17,387 bases of DNA, taken from the NCBI GenBank assembly GCA_007136375.1, contig SLHB01000114.1, positions 1 to 17,387 on the forward strand, in the 5' to 3' direction. The DNA comes from Candidatus Hydrogenedentota bacterium (lineage in GTDB: Bacteria; Hydrogenedentota; Hydrogenedentia; Hydrogenedentales; SLHB01). Shown here in pieces: positions 1 through 7,713 of this stretch. How positions within the stretch are numbered: position 1 is the first letter of the stretch; every line of letters begins with the position of its first letter. The position numbers and the translations under genes were made by a program. Below the pieces are notes generated by a model. It was not told the origin of the DNA. It searched no databases and saw only the letters and a program-made list of their open reading frames with translations.

Positions 1-260
1 AAGAAGAGGCCGGCGATGAAGCCGCCGGCGACATGGCGGGCGCGATCGCCGCGGTGGGCATCTCCCTGGGCATCGGCATCACCATGGCGGGCACGGCCTA
101 CGCCACGGCGAAATCCCAGGCGGCGGTGGCGAGCGCGGGCTTCGGCGCCATGGCCGAGAAACCAGAGTTGGCCACCTGGGCGCTCATCTTGTTCGCCATT
201 CCAGAGACCATCATCGTGCTTGGGTTCGTTATCGCCATTCTGATGACGGGTTACTTCTAG
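1..260 (+). CDS. atpK: V/A-type ATPase proteolipid subunit K (c-ring; called L in Thermus), 5' partial
   Basis: This is the membrane rotor proteolipid that carries the transported ion through the Vo sector. The reading frame is open to the left edge (first full codon at position 3), so the N-terminus is missing. The visible part is an acidic stretch (EEAGDEAAGD), a first glycine-rich membrane helix (AIAAVGISLGIGI), a polar loop containing AEKPE, and a second helix with the ion-binding glutamate in IPET, ending at TAG 258-260. The acidic stretch followed by a single hairpin resembles the Thermus L subunit, which is made with a cleaved signal peptide and then two helices. The missing upstream part is therefore probably a signal peptide and not another hairpin. 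An internal ATG at 33 is unlikely to be the true start. The thiol-free helix pair has Thr after the key Glu but no obvious Gln in helix 1, so ion choice (H+ or Na+) cannot be decided. Confidence 0.9.
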   Translation, partial: EEAGDEAAGDMAGAIAAVGISLGIGITMAGTAYATAKSQAAVASAGFGAMAEKPELATWALILFAIPETIIVLGFVIAILMTGYF

Positions 261-267
261 GCCATCC

Positions 268-879
268 ATGACGACGTCAGGCAGTGACACAGCGCGGCTC
301 AGGGAGTCGATGCGGGCCGAAGTCGAGAAGCGGAAGGAATCCCTTCTTGCGGAAGCCCGCGCCGAGGCGGCGTGTATCGTGGAGGAAGGACGGCAAGCCG
401 CCGAGGAGCGGCGGGAAGCCGTGCTTCGGGACGTGCGCGCGGAGCTAGACAACTTGTACCGCCGGTCTCAAGCCCGGCTGAAAGCAGAGACCGAGAAAGC
501 CGAGCTGGCCGTAAAGGACACCGTCACCGAAGACGTGCTGGCCAAGGTCCGTGAAAGGATTGCGGCCTTGGCCCGCGAAGACCGTTTCGGCGACATCCTG
601 GAAGCCTTGCTCAAAGAGGTCATCGAGGCCAGCCCGCCGGGCGTCAAGATCCTCGCGCCGGAAGCCCATGTGGACCGGTGCCGGGAATGGCTGGAAGCGA
701 ACGGCCATGAAGGGTTTGAAGTGGAGGGAGCTCCGTGGCTGCGCGATGGCGTGGCCGCGGAAGATCCCAAGCGTTCTTTCCGCCTCAGCAACACCCTCCA
801 TGGACGCCTCGAAAAGCTGGAGCCCCTGGCCCGGAAACGGACCATGGAACGGCTCTTCAAGGAGCAAACAGCGGGCTAA
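268..879 (+). CDS. atpE: V/A-type ATPase subunit E (peripheral stalk)
   Basis: This is a 203-residue peripheral stalk subunit that links the catalytic head to the membrane stator. The N-terminal half (about residues 8-95) is highly charged, rich in Glu, Arg, Ala and Lys, and has the pattern of a long coiled coil. The C-terminal half (about 100-200) is globular and contains the ILAPEAHVDRC strand and the GGVAAEDP-like segment (here RDGVAAEDPKRSF), which is typical of archaeal-type E subunits. Length matches the family (about 190-210). It begins 7 nt after atpK and its stop overlaps the atpC start (TAATG). No strong ribosome-binding site precedes the ATG, so translation may be coupled to atpK. 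The partner stalk subunit G is not in the window and should lie upstream. Confidence 0.93.
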   Translation: MTTSGSDTARLRESMRAEVEKRKESLLAEARAEAACIVEEGRQAAEERREAVLRDVRAELDNLYRRSQARLKAETEKAELAVKDTVTEDVLAKVRERIAALAREDRFGDILEALLKEVIEASPPGVKILAPEAHVDRCREWLEANGHEGFEVEGAPWLRDGVAAEDPKRSFRLSNTLHGRLEKLEPLARKRTMERLFKEQTAG

Positions 880-1940
880 TGCAACGGGACGAGAACTTCG
901 CAGCGTATTACTGCGCCCGGATCCGCGGGATGAAGAGCAACCTCCTGGGACAGTCGCAGCTCGAGGCCATGCTCGACGCCGACGATCTCGCCTACCTGGA
1001 GAACGCGCTTCTTGAATCCCCGTATGCGGAGGACCTGGCGCAAGCGCGGGCGCGTCTTGAAGGCGCCGACGCCATCGAAGACGCGGTTTCCCGGAATCTC
1101 GTCAGGACCTTTCAGCACCTCCAGAAGAACGCCCGGGGAACGTTCCGGGAACTTACGGCCATCGTCTTCACCCGTTGGGATCTCATCGCCGTTAAGATGC
1201 TGCTGCGCCTGCGCCGCCACAATGTGGTGGGCGAGGAGGCGATACAGAGCATCACGCCCGGACCTACGCTGACGATAGCGCTAATTAAGGATTTCCTGGA
1301 ACGGGACTCCATGGGCGCGCTCGTGGAAGGGTTGAAGGCCTGGAATCCCGAACTTTGCGTGGGCCTCGACGAGGCCATGGGGACGTACCGGGAAACCGAG
1401 CGGGTGGAGGTCCTGGAGGAAGCGCTTGATCGGGCCTATTTCGTGGACAACGCGCGTAGGCTTGCGGATTGGAGCGGCGACGACGCCCAATATGTCCGTG
1501 AATTCCTGCGGATGGAGATCGACCGGATTAATCTCCGGACCATCTTCGCTTTCCGGGGGGCGGGCGCCAGCGCGCAAGAGATTCTGGAACGGATGCTCCC
1601 GGACGGACATCTGCCTAGGAAGGCGCTCCGCGGCATGGCCGAGGCGTCCTCGCCCGAAAACGCCATGGAATTCCTGGGATCGACCCGGTACAGCGACTTC
1701 ATCGAAGGACTCTATCAGTACATTCAGACGGGCATGTTCTCCCGCATGGAGCGGTATTTCGAACTACTGTTGCTCCAACGGGTGCGCCGGATCGCGCGGG
1801 TGGAAGGGACCAGCATCGCTGTCCTTATCCACTATCTCTGGCTGAAGTACAACGAGGTGGTGAATCTCCGCTTGATCGCCCGGGGCAAGGCCCGGCATCT
1901 GCCCCGCGGACTTGTGCGGGAGGAGGTGCTGTATGCCTAG
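879..1940 (+). CDS. atpC: V/A-type ATPase subunit C (AC39/d-like)
   Basis: This subunit is the socket joining the central rotor stalk to the proteolipid ring. The frame is open from 735, but the ATG at 879 overlaps the atpE stop (TAATG) and gives a 353-residue protein, the normal length. The extra 48 upstream residues are out-of-frame atpE sequence with no family character. The protein is helical and Arg/Leu/Glu-rich. Family hallmarks include the N-terminal YYCARIRGMKS segment and the C-terminal NLRLIARGKARHLP block, which closely matches the conserved end of the AC39 family. GGAG lies at 861-864, rather far from the start, so coupling to atpE is likely. The 3' end overlaps atpF by 8 nt. Confidence 0.93.
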   Translation: MQRDENFAAYYCARIRGMKSNLLGQSQLEAMLDADDLAYLENALLESPYAEDLAQARARLEGADAIEDAVSRNLVRTFQHLQKNARGTFRELTAIVFTRWDLIAVKMLLRLRRHNVVGEEAIQSITPGPTLTIALIKDFLERDSMGALVEGLKAWNPELCVGLDEAMGTYRETERVEVLEEALDRAYFVDNARRLADWSGDDAQYVREFLRMEIDRINLRTIFAFRGAGASAQEILERMLPDGHLPRKALRGMAEASSPENAMEFLGSTRYSDFIEGLYQYIQTGMFSRMERYFELLLLQRVRRIARVEGTSIAVLIHYLWLKYNEVVNLRLIARGKARHLPRGLVREEVLYA

Positions 1941-2259
1941 CGTAATGGCCGTGGGGCGCGAGCGCATGGCGGTCCAGTTGGGTCTGACCGGTGTGCATGT
2001 GCGTCACGTTCACGACGTGGATGAAGCCGAGGACGTCGTGGGCGAGATTCTGGACGATCCAGGCGACACCCAAGTGCTAGTAATTGAGGAGGAACTCCGG
2101 CCCCAGTTCTCGGAACTCATGAAGGACCGGCTCCGGCTCAACCGGGGCAAGCCCATGGTGGTGTATTGCCCGGAGTTCGCGGAGGAGGACAGCGACGTGG
2201 ACGCCTATTTGGCGTCCGTGATCAAGCCGGCAGTCGGCTACGAGATCCGATTGGAGTGA
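1933..2259 (+). CDS. atpF: V/A-type ATPase subunit F (central stalk regulator)
   Basis: This is a small Rossmann-like subunit of the central rotor that contacts subunit D and modulates ATP hydrolysis. With the ATG at 1933 it is 108 residues, matching the usual 100-110. That start has a strong SD (AGGAGGT, 1921-1927) five bases upstream, inside the end of atpC, and the genes overlap by 8 nt. The in-frame start at 1912 would add a cysteine-rich extension with no family support. An ATG at 1945 is a weaker alternative. Typical elements are the N-terminal strand VMAVGRERMA, the LVIEEELRP strand-helix near residue 50, and KPMVVYCPE before the C-terminal helix. Confidence 0.9.
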   Translation: MPSVMAVGRERMAVQLGLTGVHVRHVHDVDEAEDVVGEILDDPGDTQVLVIEEELRPQFSELMKDRLRLNRGKPMVVYCPEFAEEDSDVDAYLASVIKPAVGYEIRLE

Positions 2260-2266
2260 ACGATTT

Positions 2267-4057
2267 ATGGCGACGACCGAAACAGCGTTAGTGGGAACCC
2301 TCTCGCGCATCTCCGGGCCGATGATCGCGGCCAGCGGCATGCTGGGCGCCACCATGGGCGAGATCGTGCGGGTGGGAAAACTCGGCCTCATGGGCGAAAT
2401 CATCCGTATCGACGGCGATACGGTGTACGCTCAGGTGTTCGAGGATACGGGCGGCATGTATCTGGGCGAGGAAGTGCACGCCACGGGCGTCGCGCTCGCC
2501 GTGGAGCTGGGTCCGGGCTTGCTGGGCTCCACCTATGACGGAATTCAGCGGCCGTTGATTACACTGCAAGAACAGTCCGGCGACTTCATTGGCCGCGGCC
2601 TGACCGCGGTGGCGTTGGACCGCGAGAAGCGGTGGGCCTTCACGCCGGCCGTGGAAGCCGGCGCGGAAGTGCGGCAAGGCGACGTGTTGGGCACGGTCCA
2701 AGAGACGATCACCATCACGCACCGCGTTCTTGTTCCGCCAGGCATGGAAGGAAAGCTTACCTCGGTCGCGCCAGAAGGTGAATACACGGTAGAGGACACC
2801 ATCGCCGAGTTCGAGGATGGGACGAAGCTTACGATGATGCACCGCTGGCCCGTGAAGCGGCCCCGGCCCATCGGACGCAAGCTTCCGAGCGACAGGCCTT
2901 TCCTCACCGGTCAGCGCGTGTTGGATTGCCTGTTCCCCATCGCCCAGGGCGGCTCCGCCATTGTGCCGGGCGGTTTCGGCACGGGCAAGACCGTCGTGGA
3001 GCAGACCCTCTCCAAGCACTGCGACGCCGAGATCATTGTGTACGTGGGTTGTGGCGAACGCGGCAATGAGATGGCCGACGTGCTCACCGAATTCCCGGAG
3101 CTTACGGATCCGAACACCGGCGAATCCCTGATGAACCGGACGATTCTGGTGGTGAACACGTCGAACATGCCCGTGGCCGCGCGGGACGCGTCCGTGTACA
3201 CGGGCATTACCCTCGCCGAATACTACCGCGACATGGGCTACAACGTCGCCCTGATGGCGGACAGCACGTCCCGCTGGGCCGAGGCCCTGCGGGAGATTTC
3301 CAGCCGCCTTGAGGAAATGCCCGGCGAGGAAGGGTATCCCACCTACCTTGCCGCCCGCATCTCCGAGTTCTACGAGCGCAGCGGCCGCATCGTGTGCGCG
3401 GGCAAGGAGGCGGAAACGGACGAGCCCCGGGTGGGATCGCTCACCCTCGTGGGCGCGGTGTCGCCTCCGGGCGGCGACTTCTCCGAGCCCGTGACGCAGA
3501 CCTCGCTCCGCGTCGCCGGCGGCCTGTGGGCGTTGGACGCCAGCTTGGCGTACCGCCGCCACTATCCCGCCGTCAACTGGAACCGCAGTTATTCCTTGTA
3601 CTTCTCCGAGCTGGACCCCTGGTTCGAGGAAAACGCACCGGCCGGCTGGCGCGACAACCGGCAGCAGGCCGTCCAGCTCATGCAGCGGGACGCGGAATTG
3701 CAGGAAGTCGTCCAGCTCGTGGGGCCCGACGCCTTGCAGGACACGGAGCGCCTCATCCTCGAAGTGTCCCGCATGATCCGTGAAGTGTTCCTGCAACAGA
3801 ACGCCTTTTCGGACAATGACGCCTACTGTTCGTTAGACAAGAACGCCGGTTTGCTGCGCGCCCTCCTCGATTTCTATGAGGAGAGCCGGAAGGTGCTGGA
3901 GCAAGGCGTCTCCTTGAACCGGTTGCTGGACCTCCCGATCCGCGAGGACATCGCCCGGTTGCGGGATGTCGGCAATAACGAGTTCGCGGAGCGGCGGGAC
4001 GACGTTGTCGCGAACATGCGCGGCCAGCTCAACGGCTTGATCGAAAAGAAGGGGTAA
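2267..4057 (+). CDS. atpA: V/A-type ATPase catalytic subunit A
   Basis: This is the catalytic subunit of the A3B3 head, which binds and turns over ATP. The protein has 596 residues, normal for the family. The N-terminal beta barrel (about 5-75) is followed by the A-specific non-homologous insert (about 115-185). The Walker A loop GGFGTGKT is at residues 235-242 and the catalytic glutamate is in GCGERGNEM (Glu264). The ADSTSRWAEALRE block and the EEGYPTYLAAR segment then precede the helical C-terminal domain. The loop carries Gly-Gly where several bacterial and archaeal A subunits have Gly-Ala or Gly-Pro, a known type of variation. The start ATG lies 7 nt after atpF, with GGAG at 2253-2256. 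All expected catalytic residues appear intact. Confidence 0.97.
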   Translation: MATTETALVGTLSRISGPMIAASGMLGATMGEIVRVGKLGLMGEIIRIDGDTVYAQVFEDTGGMYLGEEVHATGVALAVELGPGLLGSTYDGIQRPLITLQEQSGDFIGRGLTAVALDREKRWAFTPAVEAGAEVRQGDVLGTVQETITITHRVLVPPGMEGKLTSVAPEGEYTVEDTIAEFEDGTKLTMMHRWPVKRPRPIGRKLPSDRPFLTGQRVLDCLFPIAQGGSAIVPGGFGTGKTVVEQTLSKHCDAEIIVYVGCGERGNEMADVLTEFPELTDPNTGESLMNRTILVVNTSNMPVAARDASVYTGITLAEYYRDMGYNVALMADSTSRWAEALREISSRLEEMPGEEGYPTYLAARISEFYERSGRIVCAGKEAETDEPRVGSLTLVGAVSPPGGDFSEPVTQTSLRVAGGLWALDASLAYRRHYPAVNWNRSYSLYFSELDPWFEENAPAGWRDNRQQAVQLMQRDAELQEVVQLVGPDALQDTERLILEVSRMIREVFLQQNAFSDNDAYCSLDKNAGLLRALLDFYEESRKVLEQGVSLNRLLDLPIREDIARLRDVGNNEFAERRDDVVANMRGQLNGLIEKKG

Positions 4058-4063
4058 GACCCA

Positions 4064-5512
4064 ATGGAAAGCGCCACAACAAATTCGAACGCCTCCGGCG
4101 ATCTGCTCCAGCGCCAGTACTGGGATCTCAAGTACATCTCCGGGCCGTTGCTCTTCCTGGGCGACGGCGGCCGCTTCGCCACGGGCTCCATCGTGGATGT
4201 GATCCAAGAGAACGGCGACGTGCGTCAAGGCCAGGTCTTGGAAGCGACGAAGACCCACGCCGTGGTGCAGGTGCTGCAAGGCACCCAGGGCCTGGATATC
4301 AAGAACACCTCTGTCTCGCTCAAGGACGACGCGGCGCGCGTCTCCTGTTCGATAGACGTCATCGGCCGGCGCTTCAATGGCACGGGCGAGCCCATCGACG
4401 GCTTGCCGCCGGTCGTGGCCGACGAGGAGCGGGACATCCAGGGCTCGAGCATCAACCCCGTGGCCCGCGACGCGCCCAAGGACTTCATCGAGACGGGCAT
4501 CTCGTCCATCGACGCCTTCAACACCTTGGTGCGCGGGCAGAAGCTGCCCATCTTCTTCGGTTCGGGCATGCCGGCGAACCAGGTCGCGAACATGATCGTC
4601 CAACAGTCGGCCACCAAGGGCGACGACGAGCAGTTCGTGGTTGTGTTCGGCGCCATGGGCATCACGCAGCGGGAGGCCGCCTATTTCCTACGGTCCTTTG
4701 ACGAGGGCGGACAGGGATCGCGGGTCGTGGCGTTTATCAACCAAGCCAACGACCCGGCCATCGAGCGGCTCTTCACGCCCCGTTGCGCGCTGACGGTCTC
4801 CGAGTACCTGGCCTTCGAGCACGGGTACCAGGTCTTGACCATCCTCACGGACATGACGAATTATTGCGACGCCCTGCGGCAGGTGGCCAGCGCCCGTGAA
4901 GAGATTCCGGGCCGGCGTGGCTACCCCGGGTACATGTACACGGACTTGTCGAGCATTTACGAGCGCGCGGGCCGCATTCGCGGGGGCAAAGGCTCCGTCA
5001 CGCAGATCCCCATGCTCTCCATGCCCGACGATGACATGACGCACCCGATTCCCGATTTGACAGGGTACATTACCGAAGGGCAGATTGTGTTGCAGCGGTC
5101 CTTGCACCGGCAGGGCGTCTTCCCGCCGGTGGACGTGCTGCCGAGTCTGTCGCGGCTGATGAACAACGGCATCGGCGAGGGGCTGACGCGGAAGGATCAC
5201 CGCGAGCTCGCCAACCAGCTCTACGCCAGTTACGCCCATGGCCGCGACATCAAGAAGCTCATGGCGATTGTCGGCGAGGACGCCCTCAGCGATTTGGACC
5301 GGAAATACCTGGCGTTCACGGAAGCCTTCGACAAAGAGCTCATCGGGCAGGGCGAATCGCGACGGACCATTGAGGAAAGCCTCGAACTCGGCTGGCAACT
5401 GCTCACGATCATTCCGCGCGAGGAGCTGACGCGGATCAACAAGGACCTGGTGGACCGGTACTACAGCCAATACATGGAAGACGGCGTGCAGTCGCCTTAC
5501 CTGGAAAGCTAG
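4064..5512 (+). CDS. atpB: V/A-type ATPase regulatory subunit B
   Basis: This is the non-catalytic partner of subunit A in the hexameric head. It has 482 residues. The nucleotide-binding loop is degenerate (GSGMPANQ, residues 166-173, lacking the Walker Lys-Thr), as expected for B subunits. Family blocks are seen in order: the N-terminal barrel (YISGPLLFL), GRRFNGTGEPIDG at about 101-113, FGAMGITQREA, TDLSSIYERAGR carrying the arginine that reaches the neighbouring catalytic site, and SLSRLMNNGIG at 361-371. The start is 6 nt after atpA, preceded by a purine-rich GAAGGGG sequence. A 130-nt gap with hairpins follows, the only loose junction in the operon. Confidence 0.97.
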   Translation: MESATTNSNASGDLLQRQYWDLKYISGPLLFLGDGGRFATGSIVDVIQENGDVRQGQVLEATKTHAVVQVLQGTQGLDIKNTSVSLKDDAARVSCSIDVIGRRFNGTGEPIDGLPPVVADEERDIQGSSINPVARDAPKDFIETGISSIDAFNTLVRGQKLPIFFGSGMPANQVANMIVQQSATKGDDEQFVVVFGAMGITQREAAYFLRSFDEGGQGSRVVAFINQANDPAIERLFTPRCALTVSEYLAFEHGYQVLTILTDMTNYCDALRQVASAREEIPGRRGYPGYMYTDLSSIYERAGRIRGGKGSVTQIPMLSMPDDDMTHPIPDLTGYITEGQIVLQRSLHRQGVFPPVDVLPSLSRLMNNGIGEGLTRKDHRELANQLYASYAHGRDIKKLMAIVGEDALSDLDRKYLAFTEAFDKELIGQGESRRTIEESLELGWQLLTIIPREELTRINKDLVDRYYSQYMEDGVQSPYLES

Positions 5513-5518
5513 ACCGGG

Positions 5519-5527
5519 TGCTATAAT
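5519..5527 (+). promoter_or_regulatory. Extended -10 promoter candidate upstream of atpD
   Basis: The sequence TGCTATAAT is a perfect extended -10 element, starting 6 bases after the atpB stop. A convincing -35 is not present (the best is TTACCT at 5497-5502, 19 bases upstream), but extended -10 promoters tolerate a weak -35. It could give extra transcription of atpD and the ptsN-like gene. Confidence 0.45.
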
Positions 5528-5540
5528 CAGTACGAGGCGG

Positions 5541-5587
5541 CGCGCTGGACGCCTGGACGGGGCGTTCAGCGCGGCTTCATGAAGCCG
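5541..5587 (+). repeat. Two consecutive hairpins in the atpB-atpD gap
   Basis: The arms 5541-5553 and 5561-5573 (core GCGCTGGACGCC and GGCGTTCAGCGC) pair over 13 bases with one G-U pair and a 7-nt loop. They are followed directly by a perfect 16-bp palindrome, CGGCTTCATGAAGCCG (5572-5587), which can fold as a 6-bp stem with a CATG loop. The two overlap by 2 bases. No T-run follows, so this is not an ordinary terminator. A processing, stabilising or attenuating element is the most natural reading. Confidence 0.6.
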
Positions 5588-5642
5588 AGGCGAACGCGCC
5601 GGGCGACGCCGCATTGTCCCCCGGCCGCGGCGAGTGGATACC

Positions 5643-6299
5643 ATGGAAAACCTTGCGCCAACACGGATGAACCTGATGGCCCGGCGCGCGCAGATCAAGC
5701 TCGCGTCGGACGGCGTGCACCTCCTCAAGGGCAAGCGCGAAGCCCTGCTGAAGGAGCTGATAAAGCGCGCCCGGGAGCTGCGCGCCCTTCGCGAAGAGCT
5801 TCACCTGCGGGGCCGGCGCGCCGCGAGCGCCTTGGCCTTGGCCCGGGCGGTGCGCGGCACCCCCGAGGTGCGCGCCGCCGGCGTGGCGGGCCTGCGCGAA
5901 GTGGACCTGCATGTCCACTTCGAGAAAGTGTGGGGGCTCCAGTTGGGAGAAGTCCAGCAATCCGAGACCGTGCGCAAGCCGAAGGACCGCGGCATGGGGT
6001 TGTACGATTCGTCGTCCCACGTCTTCGAGTCGGCGGAAGCGGCCGAGAAGATGTTGGAACAGCTTCTGGAATGCGCGCCGAAAGAACTCAACATCCAGAT
6101 ACTGGGCGATGAAGTCAAGAAAGTGAGCCGGCGCATTAACGCCCTCGAAGAGGGACTGCTGCCACGTCTTCGCCGGGAAGTCCGTATCATCTCGGCGGTG
6201 CTCGACGAACGGGAGCGGGAGGATACGTTCCGGCTCAAGCGCGTCAAGAAGAAGCAGGCCGAGAAACAGGCCGCCGCGCGGGCGGCCGCGGAGCAATAA
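5643..6299 (+). CDS. atpD: V/A-type ATPase subunit D (central shaft)
   Basis: This is the long coiled-coil shaft that rotates inside the A3B3 head. With the ATG at 5643 it has 218 residues. A GTG at 5634 would add three residues, but the family usually starts just before the P-T-R-M motif (here APTRMNL), so ATG is preferred. The N-terminal helix (about 8-60, Lys/Arg/Leu/Glu-rich) and the C-terminal helix (about 155-205) are the two shaft strands. The middle forms the small globular part (VDLHVHFEKVWG). The tail ends in a Lys/Ala-rich stretch. It follows the structured B-D gap and runs into the ptsN-like gene after 4 nt. Confidence 0.92.
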   Translation: MENLAPTRMNLMARRAQIKLASDGVHLLKGKREALLKELIKRARELRALREELHLRGRRAASALALARAVRGTPEVRAAGVAGLREVDLHVHFEKVWGLQLGEVQQSETVRKPKDRGMGLYDSSSHVFESAEAAEKMLEQLLECAPKELNIQILGDEVKKVSRRINALEEGLLPRLRREVRIISAVLDEREREDTFRLKRVKKKQAEKQAAARAAAEQ

Positions 6300-6303
6300 A
6301 GCC

Positions 6304-6807
6304 ATGCTCTTGGGAGAAATCGTTCATCCGGGCGTCATCAAGCTGAACTTGGAGGCGGAAAACAAGTACGAAGCCATCGAAGAATTGGTGGATCTGCTGG
6401 TGGACGCGCACGAAGTTCCGCTGAGTCTTCGCAATCACCTCGTCGAATCCGTCGTGGAGCGCGAGAAATCCATGAGCACCGGCATGGACCACGGCGTCGC
6501 GTTGCCCCACGCCTCTTCGGAGAAGGTGGATGAGATCATCGGCGCCTTGGGCGTGGCGCCGGAGGGCATTCCCTTCGAGACGCTCGACGGACAACCGGCG
6601 CGGCTCATTATTCTGCTCATCATGCCCCGCCGGAACTTCCAAGGGCACGTGCGCACCCTCGCCGGCATCGCCCATCTGCTCGCCAATCCAGGCTTCCGCG
6701 AATCGGTCATCAACGCGCCGGACGTGAAGACGATCCTCCGCCTTATCGAGAACGCGGAGCAGAAGGAAGGCCTGTTCAAGGAATACGGCGGCCGTAGCGG
6801 CGCCTGA
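6304..6807 (+). CDS. ptsN: PTS EIIA (PtsN/EIIA-Ntr-like) protein
   Basis: This 167-residue protein covers one full EIIA type-2 (fructose/mannitol/Ntr) domain. Such domains accept a phosphoryl group on a histidine, and PtsN members usually act as regulators and not as sugar transport parts. The phosphorylation site is recognisable as GVALPHA, with His69 at 6508-6510. It follows the conserved STGMDHG stretch, which corresponds to STGIGNG in classical PtsN. LLIMPRRNFQGHVRTLAGIAHLL matches the EIIA C-terminal block in two halves. The gene starts 4 nt after atpD with GGAG at 6290-6293, so it is very likely co-transcribed with the ATPase. No HPr, EI or EIIB/C gene is in the window, so the phosphodonor is unknown. 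The exact subfamily is less certain than the domain. Confidence 0.85.
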   Translation: MLLGEIVHPGVIKLNLEAENKYEAIEELVDLLVDAHEVPLSLRNHLVESVVEREKSMSTGMDHGVALPHASSEKVDEIIGALGVAPEGIPFETLDGQPARLIILLIMPRRNFQGHVRTLAGIAHLLANPGFRESVINAPDVKTILRLIENAEQKEGLFKEYGGRSGA

Positions 6808-6848
6808 GGGCCGCCGGAGCGTAAGCGGGGCACAAGCGCGGCGAGTGG

Positions 6849-6889
6849 ATCCCCTGGTCCCCCTATCGAAGGGATGCTGGGGGATTTTT
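6849..6889 (+). terminator. Rho-independent terminator closing the ATPase/ptsN operon
   Basis: The arms ATCCCC (6849-6854) and GGGGAT (6880-6885) pair and extend through G-U pairs to an inner CCC/GGG. The stem is followed at once by a run of five T (6885-6889). It lies 41 nt after the ptsN-like stop and upstream of the EAL gene start, which argues against the longer EAL frame that would begin inside it. Confidence 0.7.
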
Positions 6890-6930
6890 CCATGTGGCAG
6901 GGACGGCCTGCGCGGGACAGGAGGGAGCCC

Positions 6931-7704
6931 ATGAACCGTCCAAAAGACTATCGCCCGCTCGGGTGCGGGGAGTGCGCCGGCGGCCGGGTTCTCGATTTCG
7001 ATTTCACCATGGCGTTCCAGCCCATCGTGAACACCGCCACCCATGAGGTTTTTGCCCATGAGGCCTTGGCCCGGGGGCTGCACGAGGAACCCGCCGGACA
7101 GGTCCTTGCCCAGGTCAACGACGGCAACCGCTACCGCTTCGACCAGACCTGCCGCGCGAAGGCCGTCCGGCTTGCCGCCCGTTTAGGCATGCCCAGCCTG
7201 CTGAGCATCAATTTCATGCCCAAGGCCGTGTACCGTCCCGAGCTGTGTATCCGCACCACCCTGGAAGCCGCCGAGACTCACGGGTTCCCCGTCGAACGGA
7301 TCATTCTGGAGATCACCGAGAGCGAAAAAGTGGACGATCACGCCCACCTCCGGGATATCGTGAACCACTACGCCGCGTGCGGATTCAAGACGGCCATCGA
7401 CGACTTCGGCGCGGGCTACGCCGGCCTGAATCTGTTGTCTGAAATCCAAACCGACATCATCAAGCTCGACATGGCGCTCATCCGCAACATCGACGGCGAC
7501 AAGGTCCGGCAAGCCATTGTGAAGGGCATCCTCCAGGTCTGCCGGGATCTCGCCGTGACGGTGATCGCCGAGGGCGTGGAGACCCGCGAAGATCTGACGG
7601 TGCTCCAATCCTTCGGCGTCGAACTGTTCCAAGGATACCACTTCGCGAAACCCGCCTTCGAGGCTTTGGCCCTCGTGCCCACGTCCGCTTACGCGAGCGC
7701 GTAG
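6931..7704 (+). CDS. Stand-alone EAL-domain c-di-GMP phosphodiesterase
   Basis: The protein hydrolyses cyclic di-GMP to linear pGpG in the cytosol if active. The ATG at 6931 is preceded by a strong SD (AGGAGGG, 6919-6925) and gives 257 residues. Upstream in-frame starts lie in or next to the terminator. Apart from about 20 N-terminal residues it is all EAL domain. The motif EAL is at 44-46, Asn94 in SINF, Glu127 in LEITE, Asp157-Asp158 in the IDDFGAGYAGL loop, Lys178 in IIKLD, Glu214 in IAEGVE and Gln234 in FQGYHF. All metal and catalytic positions are kept, so activity is expected. There is no GGDEF, PAS or membrane part. Two N-terminal cysteines (GCGEC, residues 12 and 15) are the only possible sensory feature. 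Confidence 0.92.
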   Translation: MNRPKDYRPLGCGECAGGRVLDFDFTMAFQPIVNTATHEVFAHEALARGLHEEPAGQVLAQVNDGNRYRFDQTCRAKAVRLAARLGMPSLLSINFMPKAVYRPELCIRTTLEAAETHGFPVERIILEITESEKVDDHAHLRDIVNHYAACGFKTAIDDFGAGYAGLNLLSEIQTDIIKLDMALIRNIDGDKVRQAIVKGILQVCRDLAVTVIAEGVETREDLTVLQSFGVELFQGYHFAKPAFEALALVPTSAYASA

Positions 7705-7713
7705 ATCCCGCGG

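Noticed and set aside
2288..3796. 502-codon open frame on the - strand opposite atpA
   Set aside because: Antisense shadow of a strongly conserved gene, with no recognisable domain or SD.
5579..6112. 177-codon frame starting inside the 16-bp palindrome before atpD
   Set aside because: Low-complexity Arg/Pro/Gly-rich product overlapping atpD; no SD.
5626..6850. Repeated 14-mer CGCGGCGAGTGGAT before atpD and in the terminator region
   Set aside because: One shared 14-mer is within chance expectation for a GC-rich window of this size, and the two contexts differ.
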